Assembly: GCA_032622095.1 (NCBI GenBank)
Contig: CP136067.1
Span: forward strand, 127,321,030-127,385,029
From: Siphonodentalium dalli
Lineage: Eukaryota > Mollusca > Scaphopoda > Gadilida > Siphonodentaliidae
DNA: 64,000 nucleotides
Direction of reading: 5' to 3'
A program made the position numbers and the translations under genes. The notes beneath the pieces are model-generated. The model was not told the origin of the DNA. It was given only the letters and a program-made list of their open reading frames with translations, and did no database searches. Every line of letters starts with the position of its first letter. Positions within the stretch are counted from its first letter, which is position 1. Shown here piece by piece: positions 22,727 to 34,787 of this stretch.

Positions 22727-24024
22727 ATGGTGATTTCTCTCATCGTTTCGGGGATGGTGCAGGCGTTTAAATGTTTTCACTGTGGATCAAAGTGGACGAA
22801 CCTGAGTGATATTGTAGATCACAATGTCACAGATCACGGACAATGTGAGTTGCGCTATTTGGAAAAGTTTTTGGACCATGGAACAGGGACAGAGAAATAC
22901 GCGCTGAAAGTTCATCGTGGTGTCATTCCAACAGACCTAGTCTCAGAGGGGAGAAAGGTCGATGTTAAGGACGAGTCAATAGGATAGGATAGGGTATTTT
23001 ATTTAAATATACACATATTAATGCATAATACATTTGACAAATATTATGTTGTATATTCGAGGGGTGGCATAGTCAGGCTAGATTATTCATTGTCAATGTG
23101 AAATCGAAAGTAAAAAAATTCAACACACCTGTCAAGCGAAAACTAAACTATGAATCAGAACTAGTTGATGAACAAGAAGACAGTTCAATGGATGTACCAG
23201 TGTCAGTAGTATCCCAATAGATGAAACGGAATTTGAAGTTGAGATTGAGGAACTAACAGACCTGCTGCCAAAAGTGCAACAACAGTTAGAAGGTGAGGGG
23301 CATGTCGATCTGTATATGGAGATGAATCGACTGATCGCTCATGTCTCACTGCCCTTAGACAATATATGTTATTTGTTATTCTTGGACTTAGTCCGGTTAT
23401 TTTCTTTGCCAACTACATCAATGATGCGATTTCCAAGAGAAACCAAAACGTTCTGGTTAGCTGGATATCGGCTATTTAGAGGAAAATTTCTTCGTTTCAT
23501 GCGGGTCCTCAACACATTGGCGACATAACTCAAGGATTAACAGATAAAAACTACTATGACCCTCTAACAGCTAAGCTGAATGTTGCCGCACCCCATAGAC
23601 TCAACCTTATGACAAAGGACCAAGAATCTAAAAAAGACCAAGAATCTAAGGGTTATCTTCCTGGTATTCGCCAAGACGTTATCCAGCAAGTAGCACATGT
23701 GTTTGGAACAAAAATAGTTAAGATAGCAGTCGACGGAAAAAAGATATGCAGAGGAAAAGTCAAAGTTCTTGGTGATGTTGATTGTTGGGGAAGAGAGACG
23801 GAGCCAACTCTGGAAGACAGACGGAAAACACTGGAGAAGGACAAAGACGCAGTATCAAGATGTTTGGAAATTATAGAAGATTGTGAGGCCTGTGGAATCG
23901 ATGACTTGGAGTCAGTCTTATCTTCTGCATCTTCGGAATTAGTCGAGATAATACAACACATCATCACAAGACTCGTTGAGACCAACATAATTCTAAAAGC
24001 TAATGCAACTATGGCTAAGTCATA
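22727..24024 (+). pseudogene. Broken C2H2 zinc-finger gene of unknown function
   Basis: Starts with a C2H2-like finger (F-K-C-F-H-C-G ... D-H-N-V-T-D-H) in the first 86 codons (22727-22987). It is then interrupted by a LINE tail, continues as a K-rich linker (about 23100-23219, ending in TAG), shifts frame to a hydrophobic and aromatic segment (to about 23500), shifts again, and ends with an open 138-codon stretch at 23609-24025 containing V-D-G-K-K and G-D-V-D-C-W-G and an acidic C-terminal helix. I recall multi-copy uncharacterised invertebrate proteins with an A-V-D-G-K-K ... G-D-V-D-C-W-G pattern, but cannot name a function. Three frame breaks plus the insertion make it a pseudogene. It lies exactly between 428-bp inverted repeats. 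Confidence 0.6.
22981..23090 (-). mobile_element. LINE 3' tail inserted in the zinc-finger pseudogene
   Basis: Reverse complement ends AATAAAATACCCTATCCTA-type, matching the family at 1690-1862. GTCAAT occurs on both sides (22976-22981 and about 23091), a candidate target duplication. The insert is only ~110 bases, i.e. strongly 5'-truncated. Confidence 0.65.
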
Positions 24025-24231
24025 ATAAAACGATATTTGCACCTGGCGTAAATGTTTATACGATATGTTTAGTCATGATCAATCAGTCCCATATATGTTC
24101 GAAGAATGTCCTGAGAATAACACCGCCTAAACCTGTTAAAATACCAGCATATATGAAGGTTTAATTTCAGCTATCATCCCGTCTTTGACAGCTTTTCCCC
24201 GATCATACCATGTTTTGTCTTTGCTATATTC

Positions 24232-24659
24232 GTGCCATTTTTTCTCGGTAGTGCCCTCCGTCAAACTAAATTTTCACCAAGAAATATAGCTTTGATGGTT
24301 GGGTTTACACACCCAAATCGATTCCCAATATATTTGCCTATAATTTCAATTGGTTTCCCGAAGTAAAGGTCTTGGTTTGCAAAAGTTATGGAGATTTAAA
24401 CAGGAATTTTACCCTTTTCGAGGCAAAAGCTGTGATAAAAGTATTGAAGGGACGCGATTATGCGATATTATTAACTAGGCAATCATACTTACTGTTTGTT
24501 GGTTCCTTTGTTCGATGATTAAAGCAAAAAACAGTTAAGAAAATTTCATTCTGTGCTTTGACAAACCACGTTTTCCAATCTACCCCTCGTACGGGAATTC
24601 CCGCTGTTAACAGCTCTACACCGACCCACAGCAATACACTGATCGGCACACATAGGGTG
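24232..24659 (-). repeat. Right arm of the 428-bp inverted repeat
   Basis: Inverse of 21700-22127. It starts 22 bases below the donor site of the NDUFA4-like exon, so on the gene strand it occupies the following intron. Small indels (for example AACTGTTTTTTG at about 24525) distinguish the arms. Confidence 0.9.
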
Positions 24660-24680
24660 GTCTTGGTAATTATTACATAC

Positions 24681-24769
24681 CAAATATCAGGACTTCTGAC
24701 GCACATGCGACCAACATAGTATGTTGCCCAGGCCACACCACCAGCAACACAAACGAAGAGTGGTATGAG
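24681..24769 (-). CDS. NDUFA4: NDUFA4/COXFA4-like exon (partial gene)
   Basis: On the minus strand a pyrimidine-rich TTTATTTTCAG acceptor precedes 89 coding bases that begin L-I-P-L-F-V-C-V-A-G-G and end V-R-S-P-D-I, followed by the donor G|GTATGT. NDUFA4-family proteins have the same order: L-I-P-L-F-V, a glycine-rich membrane helix, then S/N-P-D-V just before C-W. The family is a small inner-membrane subunit of mitochondrial cytochrome c oxidase (formerly assigned to complex I). Only this middle exon is found; the next exon could not be identified in the intron side (21.7-24.6 kb), and the first exon would lie above 24.8 kb. It could be a relic exon. Confidence 0.65.
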
Positions 24770-24819
24770 CTGAAAATAAAAAAATAATATAATTGATAGC
24801 ATAGTATGGATCATTTAGA

Positions 24820-25587
24820 CACTAGCAGAATCCTCCCTGATGGCTGCGAGTTTATTAGCAGGAATTTTCATAGATCAAAACAGCAAATATTTTGGGTTCC
24901 AGTGTACCTACTGGGTCCAAGTTTAGCCTTACTCTGTTAACTTATTTTTCGATTATAATTGGGTGGGGGAAACAGTTATCCCATATTCCGTAACATATAC
25001 AAATTTTAGTTTTTAATGGCCAATTATCTGACATCACAGACTTTGTTTGTGTCTGGCTTAATATTGTTTATTTTCATGTTACTAGTATGTAGCCCTTGTG
25101 TAATACAAGTAGAAATTTAATAATCCTTTAAATGTTGCCACAAAACAACATTAATATAAAACCAATACTAAAATTTACATAATATCGCAGCTTCCAGTCG
25201 TCGAAATTGACCATGGCAATAAGCAATGCCACAGGAAACGCTGTGGCAACATGTGGAATACGAAAACAGCGCTAAATGTACCATGGGACATTTTTCCTAA
25301 TTTCGAGGGCTGAGCTTCTGAAATTTACCTCAGCTAAAAAAAATGGCAAGCAAAATAATTTTTCCTCATTTGCCAAGGCTCAGGTCACTCATCTGGGAGC
25401 TGACACTACTCTCAGGTGCCTACTAAAAGTGTCAGCATGATTATTAATTTTGGAAAAATTCCCAACAATCACTATTATTTGGCATTGAGACATAGAGTGA
25501 AATTGCCATCACTATTATTAATTTCAGCTGAAATCCCCACCAATCACTATTATTAGGCCATCATGCTTATTAGGCACCTGAGAGTAA
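24820..25587. other. No feature seen
   Basis: AT-rich DNA with no convincing frame. If the NDUFA4-like gene is alive, part of this is its upstream intron. Confidence 0.35.
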
Positions 25588-25987
25588 TTAACCCTTTACC
25601 CAACAGAACGGCCCTGTGCCAATGCATTCTCTTATATATGCGAGTCGACCATAGGTCGCCTCACATATATAAGAGAATGCATTGGCTTAACACATTAAAA
25701 ATTATAAAATTGTTAAAGAATGTAAGAAAAAATGGTAAAAAGTGTTAAAAAAAGATTTTTTTTAGGCCAATGCATTCTCTTATATATGCGAGGCGACCTA
25801 TGGTCGACTCGCATATATAAGAGAATGCATTGGCACAGGGTATAACTATAACCATCACAATGTGGTCAATGAGCCGGTTCCAATGATATCCATATTTGTA
25901 TGGTTTTATTGAGACAGACCGAAGATATTTTAGGCTGTTGAAGCTTTATTTGGCCGGTTTTGGCCGGTTTGTTGGGTAAAGGGTTAA
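25588..25987. mobile_element. TTAA-flanked element with two internal hairpins
   Basis: Ends TTAACCCTTTACCCAACA and, inverted, TGTTGGGTAAAGGGTTAA. Inside, GCCAATGCATTCTCTTATAT forms hairpin 1 (about 25617-25685) with its complement across the centre TCGACCATAGGTCGC. The same hairpin recurs inverted at about 25768-25835. TTAA at both ends is the likely target duplication. No coding capacity. Confidence 0.85.
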
Positions 25988-26194
25988 CAGGCGAGCATGA
26001 CACCAAAGCCACACCACCATAAACACAAAAACAGTGTCAATAGGATAATGCTACACAAGACTCACAAGTACAGTTATTGAGCGATAAGGAATGCGAAAGT
26101 TGAAATGTTTAAGTAATACTGGATGTCAACCCAGAGGGTCACAATAAGTTTGGGATCAATCAGATAAAAATGTTTTTTTGCAGGCATGTCAAAT

Positions 26195-26390
26195 GATTAA
26201 CAAGACAGTCAATGACTGAGGAGACTGTAAAAACTGGGACTCGGAAGACCATAAGAGTTAGTACTTGTCAAAATCACTTAACAACAAGCAGTCCTAAAGG
26301 GGTATGTAGCCAGAGGGTCTCCGTTGAGCAGGAGGGTGTCCATCTTAAAATTTTCAACTGCATGGCCCTGATCCCCCCAGCTCACATACC
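26195..26390. repeat. Dispersed repeat, partner of 6411-6620
   Basis: ACAAGACAGTCAATGACTG, AAAACTGGGACTCGGAAGAC and TGATCCCCCCAGCTCA appear in the same order as at 6.4 kb, diverged. Confidence 0.5.
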
Positions 26391-26986
26391 GGTATCTCTC
26401 AGCAACTAATTTTTCTACAAATCGGTTATTGATTGTGATTCTATAAGCGCTAATTATCATCATCAAAAACATAGAATTAGTTTCCCCGATGATGACGTAC
26501 ACGTGTATCGTCTGTGCCTTGGTAATTGTTTTGAACATCGTTTTGTTTACATTCTGGTGATGCTGAAATGGAGTCTATAGTAAAGTTAAGTAAACAAGTT
26601 TGTGTTTGATACAAAACTTTTAATTGGAATAAATACATCTTGCACATGTTATTTGTGGTTTAATAACACACAAACAGCCATAAATTGTGATATATACAGC
26701 TCAAACGAAAGGTGACCCTTTACTGCCTGAATTGACCCCTTATTGCCTGAATTTCGTGCTATCTTTAATCGCGTATTTTAAACAGAAAGAGCAAAATTTG
26801 TGAACATCACATAGGATGTATGATAGAGCTAGGTTTTATGAACAAAATGATATATAAATTTGTATCCATTGTACTTGCATACAGACAGGTGCAGCACAAA
26901 CATAAAAAGTGACCCTTTACTGCCTGAATGACTGTACGGTACTATTATTAGCTCGATTAAAGTTTAAACCCTTATTTTTCGGTGAC

Positions 26987-27280
26987 GCGTTATGCAGTAG
27001 GTCCCTAGATTTGCGTAGGTCTCCGTAGGTCACTCAATTCGCGTAGATCCCTGCAGTAATGCAATATATAGTAGGTCTACATGATTTATTGACTGATAAA
27101 ATGGAATGATACCACTAAATGATCATGTTAAATGTTACTTTGCATCTTTTTTTTATAATTAATTTCCCAAATCTGATGGGTTTGTTTGCTTAGTGATACT
27201 TAGACTAGAGGATGAAGCCTAACTAAATTTACGTGATTTCTGATCGGGAAAATAAGAGGATTATCTTGCTGGCTTCGGGA
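26987..27280 (+). repeat. Left arm of the 7.8-kb element
   Basis: Begins GCGTTATGCAGTA, then short repeats GGTCCCTAGATTTGCGTAGG, TCTCCGTAGGTCACTC, and ends GCTTCGGGAT. It matches 34481-34787 inverted with scattered mismatches and small indels. Confidence 0.85.
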
Positions 27281-29289
27281 TTTAAGATTTAATTTTTTAA
27301 GTTAGGACTGACAAGTGATCAGGACGTTACTAAACATAACTTATTTAACTGAATGGTAAATTTAGACAGCCCAACCACATGGGTGACCATTAATCAAATT
27401 GTTTGCGAGACTGGGTGTTTTCTTTGCGAAAAGGATCTGTCCTCTTTGAAGATTCATTTCGGCAATGTCTGTTGTGATATAGTTGTGACTAATTATCAAC
27501 TGGTGTTAGTACTTTTTCACCTACTCATAGATGAGTGACAAATAAATAATTAAATTTCAATGTTATACTTACCATTTTATTTGTATACAAATGTAACTAC
27601 AATGCACGATCGCCTATCTTACTATATAAATAAAGCCATCTGTTCAAATTTTACAATTAATCAACACCTGTTGATTAAACGCGCCTACTGTTGATTAAAC
27701 TTCGCAGAGTGGATTAAAAATTCCGGCTAATTAAGTGATCGTGTTTTGATTGGACATATATTTTTCTAATGGTCATCTCTGCGTTCTGATTGGTCAAATA
27801 GTAATGTCGAGTTTTGTGCAGAAGAAATTCGGAAATTATTTATAATAACATGTCATATACAGTCTCAACAACTCCAATAAAAAATAATTATTTAAAGTTA
27901 CCATCGGATCGGTATTGGTGTATATTTAAATGAGATATTGAGTAGGATGGCGGATACTATATTAATTCGTTTTCCCATTTTATTATTGTGAATTATTTAG
28001 TATACTTGGGCATTTTTCAAAAAATGTGGCCGATTTGGGTATTCAAGAATCAAAAAATTATTTCAACGAGAAAACATATATTAGCCGCTTTTCGTGGTTG
28101 AGGGTATCCAGTAGATCAGAGGATAGTAAAATGCAACCTTAATCACCCCTAGATCCTGTCTGAATCAGGTCCAATGACGATGCACACACACCTAGTGTCC
28201 CTACTGTTGCCATTATGTTTTTCAATGTAAATATGATTTTGAGTGACATATAGGTGGAAAATAACATATGCGCAACATGTGCATTGTGTGGTAATCAGAA
28301 TTTGCAAAAATAAACACCAAAATATGATGAGTATAACGAGATATGATAATGTATATGTGATATGCATAAATTTCCGATATCCAGGTATCGAGTTTTCTCG
28401 ACATGGAATGGTGTGCATTTCTGTTTGATTATGGCCATATATTTTTCCGAAGATTAAGGTAAATACTCCACAATTCTATCGGGATGTGGGATTCCAATTC
28501 ATATTAATCTCGATACGACAGAAAAACTCGACGGTAACAGATGGGACAAGCCAATAACAGGAGAGACACTTGACGTAACAGAAGGGACAGTTTTATTATG
28601 AACATACTTGTGGGAACATTATTTCCAACAATAAAACAAAATGTCACTTTCCATAAGTGAACGAGACCCAACTGGACCAAATGCGTACCAGACCTGGAAA
28701 CAAAATGTATTAAACGATAGTCTGATGCATATTAGCCTATCATTTGGTAACAGGAAGGACTGGTAGTAACAGGAAGGACTCATATATACCAAATGTGACC
28801 AACAACACAATATAGTATGCGATCCGGCATAGGATAACTAAAAGCTAACGTTCTGATCGTCAAATATAGGTGCAATTGATGAAATCTATGACACACACGC
28901 CGCAATTGGTCTCCGGTAACAGGAAGGACATTAACGTAACTATAGCATATTGGCAATTAATATTTGTTGTCAGACTATAACCGTAGATTTATTTTTCGTA
29001 TGATGTATTATTACAGAACTGTGTGACAATTTTAACTAGAACCAGAGATCACATACTGGTAATGGCATATTGATACAATACAGAGTGACAATAAGCAAGA
29101 CACACATGAACATTGTGTTTAAATATAGTATTGAAATGATAATACAATAATACATTTCGCACGATGTTCATTGACATCATGCGCAAAATTTGATAAAATT
29201 ACCTCGTCCGACGCATACATGCGTACATCTGTTGTATCGTGAACAAAATATGTTTTGTTTGAAATTCCACTAATCAGGGGGAGGGATCA

Positions 29290-29470
29290 GGAAAAAAATT
29301 CCGGATGCTAGGCGCTTTTTTATTTTTCTGACCTGTTGGTACTCACCACCCCCTAATTGTTTTCCCATTCTGTGATAGGGATCCACCCCTCCAAACTGCT
29401 TCAAATGACTATTTACTCAGTTATCATGATCTTATCTGATCAATGTTCCATATAATGATTATAGAAGCAT
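29290..29470. repeat. Dispersed repeat shared with the window's right end
   Basis: Contains ACCACCCCTAATT-like text and CTGCTTCAAATGACTATTTA...CTTATCTGATC, matched in order at 63820-64000. Confidence 0.6.
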
Positions 29471-29519
29471 TTCTTCTTTTATTTACAAACAAGACTAATG
29501 TTTCAAAACAAGTCTCCAA

Positions 29520-29840
29520 TAAATGTGGGCTGTATGGTATGCTGGTGGATTGACATTTAAAGTCCAAGATGGCAATGTTTGTTTGAAACAAATTTTGGGG
29601 AAAACATGGAGGCTCCCTTCTAGAGGTCATTTCGAAGATCCATATGAAGTTTTGGTGACGATTGGATGAGAAATGTAACCTGCAAAGTGCGCTAAAGGAT
29701 TTGGTCACACAAAGAGTAAAATCCAAGATGGCTGCCAGCGGCCATATTTTTCATAAAAAAATCATTCAAATTTGGCAACTCCCATCTAGAGGTGACCCCA
29801 GATCTATATACCGAATATCGTTGAAATCGGTCAAAGTTTG
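29520..29840. repeat. ~180-bp AAGATGGC repeat, relative of 10.2 kb
   Basis: Two units with AAGTCCAAGATGGC, CTCCC-TCTAGAGGT, GATCCATATGAAGTTTTGG, as at 10160-10640. Confidence 0.55.
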
Positions 29841-31257
29841 TTCTAACACCTTTGTTTTATTTTATTATGTTTTTTAGAATATTCTATTTTGATTTGAAGA
29901 GTTCAGTGAAGAGTTCACATTTTTTTTAAGAATCTTTTTTTGTGTTGTTTTCATTTATATCAGGTTGAATAAATCATTTTATTAGAACTATTTAAATCTG
30001 AGCCTTTCCGTGTCAATGTACATTGATAGATCCTTGATGAAAACATTTAGCAAGCTGACCTTTTTATTGCCACTTGGTGTCAACATCATTATTAACTGAT
30101 GGTGAACTCAAACCCCCCTACCAAGAGTTAAGTACATATCTATTACATACATGTAATAGAAGCAATCTTAAAACCGTATGTCCCATCATTTTGAAGACAA
30201 TTGATTCGAGGAAAAAAGTTACAGGGCCAGGGGAAAATGTGTCAGTCGGGCTGCTGAAAGATTCACCCACCAACCCGCCTAGTGTTCGGAAAAAAATTGC
30301 AGACCCCCCCCAACCTGCTGTAACTGGCTTTAAAATAAATTTTGATTTGGTTACTAGACAGGTTTAGATTGAACAACTTCTGACGTCTGCAGCATGGCAT
30401 GTGGTTATGTACAATGGTAGTGCACCTTTTACTACCAGTATGTTGATAGCTAATATCCAGTTAACACCGTTTGCTCATTGCTATTTGTTTACACACGAGT
30501 AGCGGTCTCGTTAAATACTGATTATAGTAAACTCTGTATATTTCGTGTATGTCGTAGATGAATAATGGAATCGCTGCGGAATGATGGAGATACTTTGTTT
30601 GCAATTAGAATATAGTACCTTACAATTAAATGACTTTTCACATACATGTACATGTACCTTGTGCATGACCGCAATAATTCAATTTCGTGAGTTTTTGAAA
30701 TCATAGCATATCAGCAGGTCTACCAGCATCATAGCATATTAGCAGGACCACTTGATCAGGTGTGTGTCTATATCTGACAGTTTACACGGGTTTGTGTTGG
30801 GCATGGGAATTGGCCCTAAGTGAATTTATGTGAAAACTGTTTGATCATTGCAAATGAGCACGTATACTTTCATTTACTGGATCTCAATCAAGTATAATAG
30901 AAAACATTCTATATCAAAATGAGTGTGTGGAAGACAGAAATGGAAGGCGTTCTGCAAGGAAAAACAAATATATGTCAATTCACTGCCAAAAATAACAACT
31001 GTGTAATCTATTGTCACTGCTGTTACCGCAATGTCCCTCCTGTTACCACATCCAGCATTATCTGACTGAGACAGGAATGATGAGTAAAATCTGTGAAAAT
31101 ATTGATGTTATAAGCCAGGAACCAGAGCATGGTGATGTCAAAATCATTACGACATGCAAACTAATACTTACTCATGCCATTTTTTTTAAATTTTGTCCAT
31201 GCTGTTACCAAAGTATTCCCTACTGTTACAATTTAAAAGGTAACAGTAGGGAAGGTA

Positions 31258-33550
31258 AGGCCTAAAAAAAATTATACCGTGTTTCTGCTAACGGGACCTC
31301 TCCAGGGTAGGGTAGGTAGGTAGGGATTTAAATTTTTTTTTTTTTTAATTTTATTTTTTGTTCACACCCCGATCACAGGTTCCAAGCTGTATTTATGCTA
31401 TTTGGACAACCCAGTGGTCATATACAGTCTTAAATTGTATTCCTAAATAAAGGGAAGGAACATTTTGACAAACATTGAGAGTGGATATATAGATAATTGG
31501 ATAATGTATACAGCCTATAATACAGGGTATAGAATGGATGGATAACATTCACAATGTCGAATAATTTTATTCAGTATTAAAATATATGTATTAAGACATT
31601 TACATATAAAAGGCCCCCATTACAAATTGGCTTAATTTTACAATTTGTAGGTTTCATACAGTGAAAATTTCTGTTGAAGTAATAATATTCATGTATATAA
31701 TCTTACAATTCAGCTATTTCTCAAATACATGTACACCCAAAATGCTTAGGCAGTTTCCGATCTTGTATCCTACATGGTAACAAGTCATACCCTGGATGGC
31801 AGCAGTGACTGTGCATTAGTTGTGGAGAGAATCTTCGCTTGTAAACAAAATATGATTAATTGGCCAATTGACATAAATAGAACTAATTTATGTCAGGCCT
31901 TAACAACCATAATGTTTTGTGAGAATCAAAATGCAGCATTTCTACAGCGAATCGGCTTATTAAGAATCATGATTCTCTTTCTAGTCAGGTTTAGTCTAGT
32001 CGGGCTAAAACAGCTATTATATATATCCATTCAATTGAGTTGTTTGTGATGAAAATGTCGAAAACACTAAATAAAATTGGTTGCATTTCACAAAAGAAAT
32101 ATTATTTCACAAAAGAAGTATTATTTTGATATAGTGTGTATGATTATTCCAATCATCAGGCAACACAACGTCAACTGTGCGGTGAATTATCTATATACGC
32201 ACTTATACGATACTACTTTTTAGACAATAGGCTTTTGCATGAATTGTAAGACAAATTACATACATATAGGTTATCACCACGTTGCGTGTTCCCGAGATAG
32301 GTATTCATGTCCTGCAACCAGAGAAGCTTGAATATGGATCTTGGAAATGCACAACACATGGTGATAACATATATGTATTCAATTTGAATATTTCCTTGCT
32401 ACAACTGGCTGCAACCCATCTTCTTGACAATTAGGACAAATGGGTGTCACAACCTTGTACATTTGCCTTAGAGACAATTTTATAGCCCCACCCAATTCCC
32501 CACAACGGACGCATCGATCAGCTTCTACTATTCCAGAGGCATAATATTGTGATTCAATCGGCGAGGCACATTCCAGGGTTTCACGGGTAACTGCGACACC
32601 ATACAATTGATGATCATCTGGGCAAAGTGGTGCCAGTTAGCTGACATTCCAAAAAATGCCATACGTGCCTGAAATGTTTTTTCCGACCCCCCCCCCCCCT
32701 GCAAAAATCAGATTAAGAAGTCACCTTGCCACTGGAGTTCGCAAACACAAGAGGTACATGGTGATCTTAAAACAACTGTGTTAAATATTATGAGCCATGA
32801 ATGCTGCTATGTGATATTCTATATTCTAATATAGTAGTAGTTAGTAGTAGTAATTGTTATATTAAAATTAATAGTTCTAATATATGTACATGTATGATCT
32901 TGATATAAGTGAGTATTTAGACCTGATATAAGTGAGTAGTTAGACCTGCCAAAAAAATTCCCACCCTCCCACAAATGCTCAATGTTATGCATCCATACTT
33001 GTGTTACACCTTTTACTGGCTAACAATCACTCATATTTAACGGCAGAATGTTGAGAAATTCTATGAAACATTCACTTAGTTTAAACAATATTTTATTTTG
33101 AACAAAATTAGAAACAATCACTTGTCATATATGTCCCAGCTCATTTAAGTTATATTAACCAACACCCCTTCACATATCAAAGTTAATAAAGGTCTATATA
33201 GGCTCAAACATGGACCAAAAGACATCGTTTTATGTTTGTTTAATGTTCCCTATTTTCGAGGTAGTCCGTAAATTCGCATTTTTGGAAGTTTGTTTCCAAT
33301 TAACTCCGGTTTGATGGGTTTTGTGAACACGATTTTCACAGTTAATTAGGCTAATGACTCATTGAATTAAATTAATGACTGCAAGTAATAGAAAATACAA
33401 GATAATTTTGCATATTTGGAAAGACCAATGCAAAGAAATCACCGTGGTCCAGGAAAAAAATAAAATTACGTTCGGCAAAAATTAGGGTCGGGGGTTTTGA
33501 ACATGGGTCGGTCGGGTTAGCAGAAACACGGTATAATTTTTTTTAGGCCT
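31258..33550. mobile_element. 2.3-kb element with perfect 35-bp terminal inverted repeats
   Basis: The left end AGGCCTAAAAAAAATTATAC... (31258-31292) is identical over 35 bases to the inverted right end (33516-33550). The direct repeat AACAGTAGGGA lies on both sides (31242-31252, five bases from the left end, and 33551-33561, abutting the right end). It is also an instance of the GGTAACAG motif, so it may be the target site. The interior carries a Cys-rich coding-like fragment on the minus strand. Confidence 0.75.
32379..32637 (-). pseudogene. Cys-rich coding-like fragment
   Basis: An open minus-strand frame without a good ATG reads into C-V-R-C-G-E-L-G-G ... V-V-T-P-I-C-P-N-C-Q-E-D-G and stops after K-Y-S-N. 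The two C-x2-C pairs about 25 residues apart look like a zinc-binding module. The frame is closed by TAA just upstream (about 32638). Amino-acid composition is coding-like, unlike the surroundings. It could be an exon or relic of a gene carried by the 2.3-kb element. Family not recognised. Confidence 0.4.
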
Positions 33551-34480
33551 AACAGTAGGGACGTTTCGGGTTTATAAAGGGGATTCCCACCAGTCGTCCA
33601 TTGTTATGTAACAAAATGTATGTGTTGCCCCACGGGGATCACATTGGACAAAACTAAGAAGAGAAACATTTGTGTAATAATAAACTCACAGACCTGTATC
33701 TATCGGTAACAGTAGTGACACACACCCAATGTACTCACCTGTCTAATGAATGATACTGTCAATTAAGGGCAAATTAATTGCACCGACCAGCGGATAACAG
33801 TTGTTTAGCCATGTGTATTGATGAGTAGTACTGGAAACCAATTTGCACTTCCTCATTCGCCAATGCCAGGACTGTTGTATTATGTGTTTCTCTCTTGGTA
33901 ACAGTAGGGACCACGAATCGTGGGACAGTTTTGTGACCTAAATTATGTTACTTGACTTGGTAAAAATTGTGCATATTTTGTGATTTTATGATCAGGCGTG
34001 TTACATATGATGCAAATTGTCTAATAAAGTGGTATTTAATGGTCATATTTTATACAAAAATGTCTGTTTTTGGGTAGATTTCGGAAAATGGGACAGGCAT
34101 AATTGGCCATTTTGGCCATATTACAAGCCTCTGGATTGTAGATATATCAAGGAGCGGATGATATAGGGTCTGCAACAAGTCGACCCCATCCCATATTATA
34201 TCTCAAAATAAAAAAATGTGATCATTAATAAACTTTTCTAAAAATAAATGGTGATGGACAGAAATATGCCACTTTTTTTGAAAAATGCCCACTTGTTGCA
34301 TGTTTTGATATTCAATAAACTATGAAAATTATCAAATTCTCCTAGCTAACGCATCCATGCCCACTCACCTATAGTGATGAATCGAGAAATCTGATAATCC
34401 TCTTATTTTCTGCTCCAAAAGCCACACAAATCAATGCAAAAATACAATCAGTTAGCCTCCAGGCTCCAGTTAATATCTTA

Positions 34481-34787
34481 TCCCGAAGCCAGCAAGATAA
34501 TCCTCTTATTTTCCCGATTAGAAATCACGTAATTTTAGTTAGGCTTCATCCTCTAGGCTCTAGTCTAAGTATCACTTAGCAAACAAACCCATCAGATTTG
34601 GGGAAATTAATTATAAAAAAATATATGCCAAGTAACATCGAACATGATCATTTAGTGGCATCAATCCATTTTATCGGTCAATAAATCATGTAGACCTACT
34701 ATATATTGCATTACTGCGGGGACCTACGCGAATTGAGTGACCTACGGAGACCTACGCAAATCTAGGGACCTTAGTACTGCATAACGC
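34481..34787 (-). repeat. Right arm of the 7.8-kb element
   Basis: Inverse of 26987-27280. Contains GACCTACGGAGACCTACGCA and ends GTACTGCATAACGC just before ACGCAGT and the direct repeat ACCCTTATTTTT. Confidence 0.85.

Larger units (their letters stand above)
28533..33915. repeat. Scattered GGTAACAG-x-AGGGAC motif, about 13 copies
   Basis: Copies or close variants start at about 28533, 28554, 28574, 28746, 28765, 28915, 31240, 33551, 33705 and 33897 on the plus strand, and at 31021, 31041 and 31203 on the minus strand. The motif is ~15 bases, spaced 10 to >2000 bases, on both strands, and does not preserve a reading frame. It could be a protein-binding iteron of the element or the residue of a decayed tandem repeat. 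Confidence 0.55.

Noticed and set aside
30074-30367. 97-codon plus-strand frame inside the 7.8-kb element
   Set aside because: Low-complexity Pro/Lys-rich content and no recognisable domain or homologous copy in the window.
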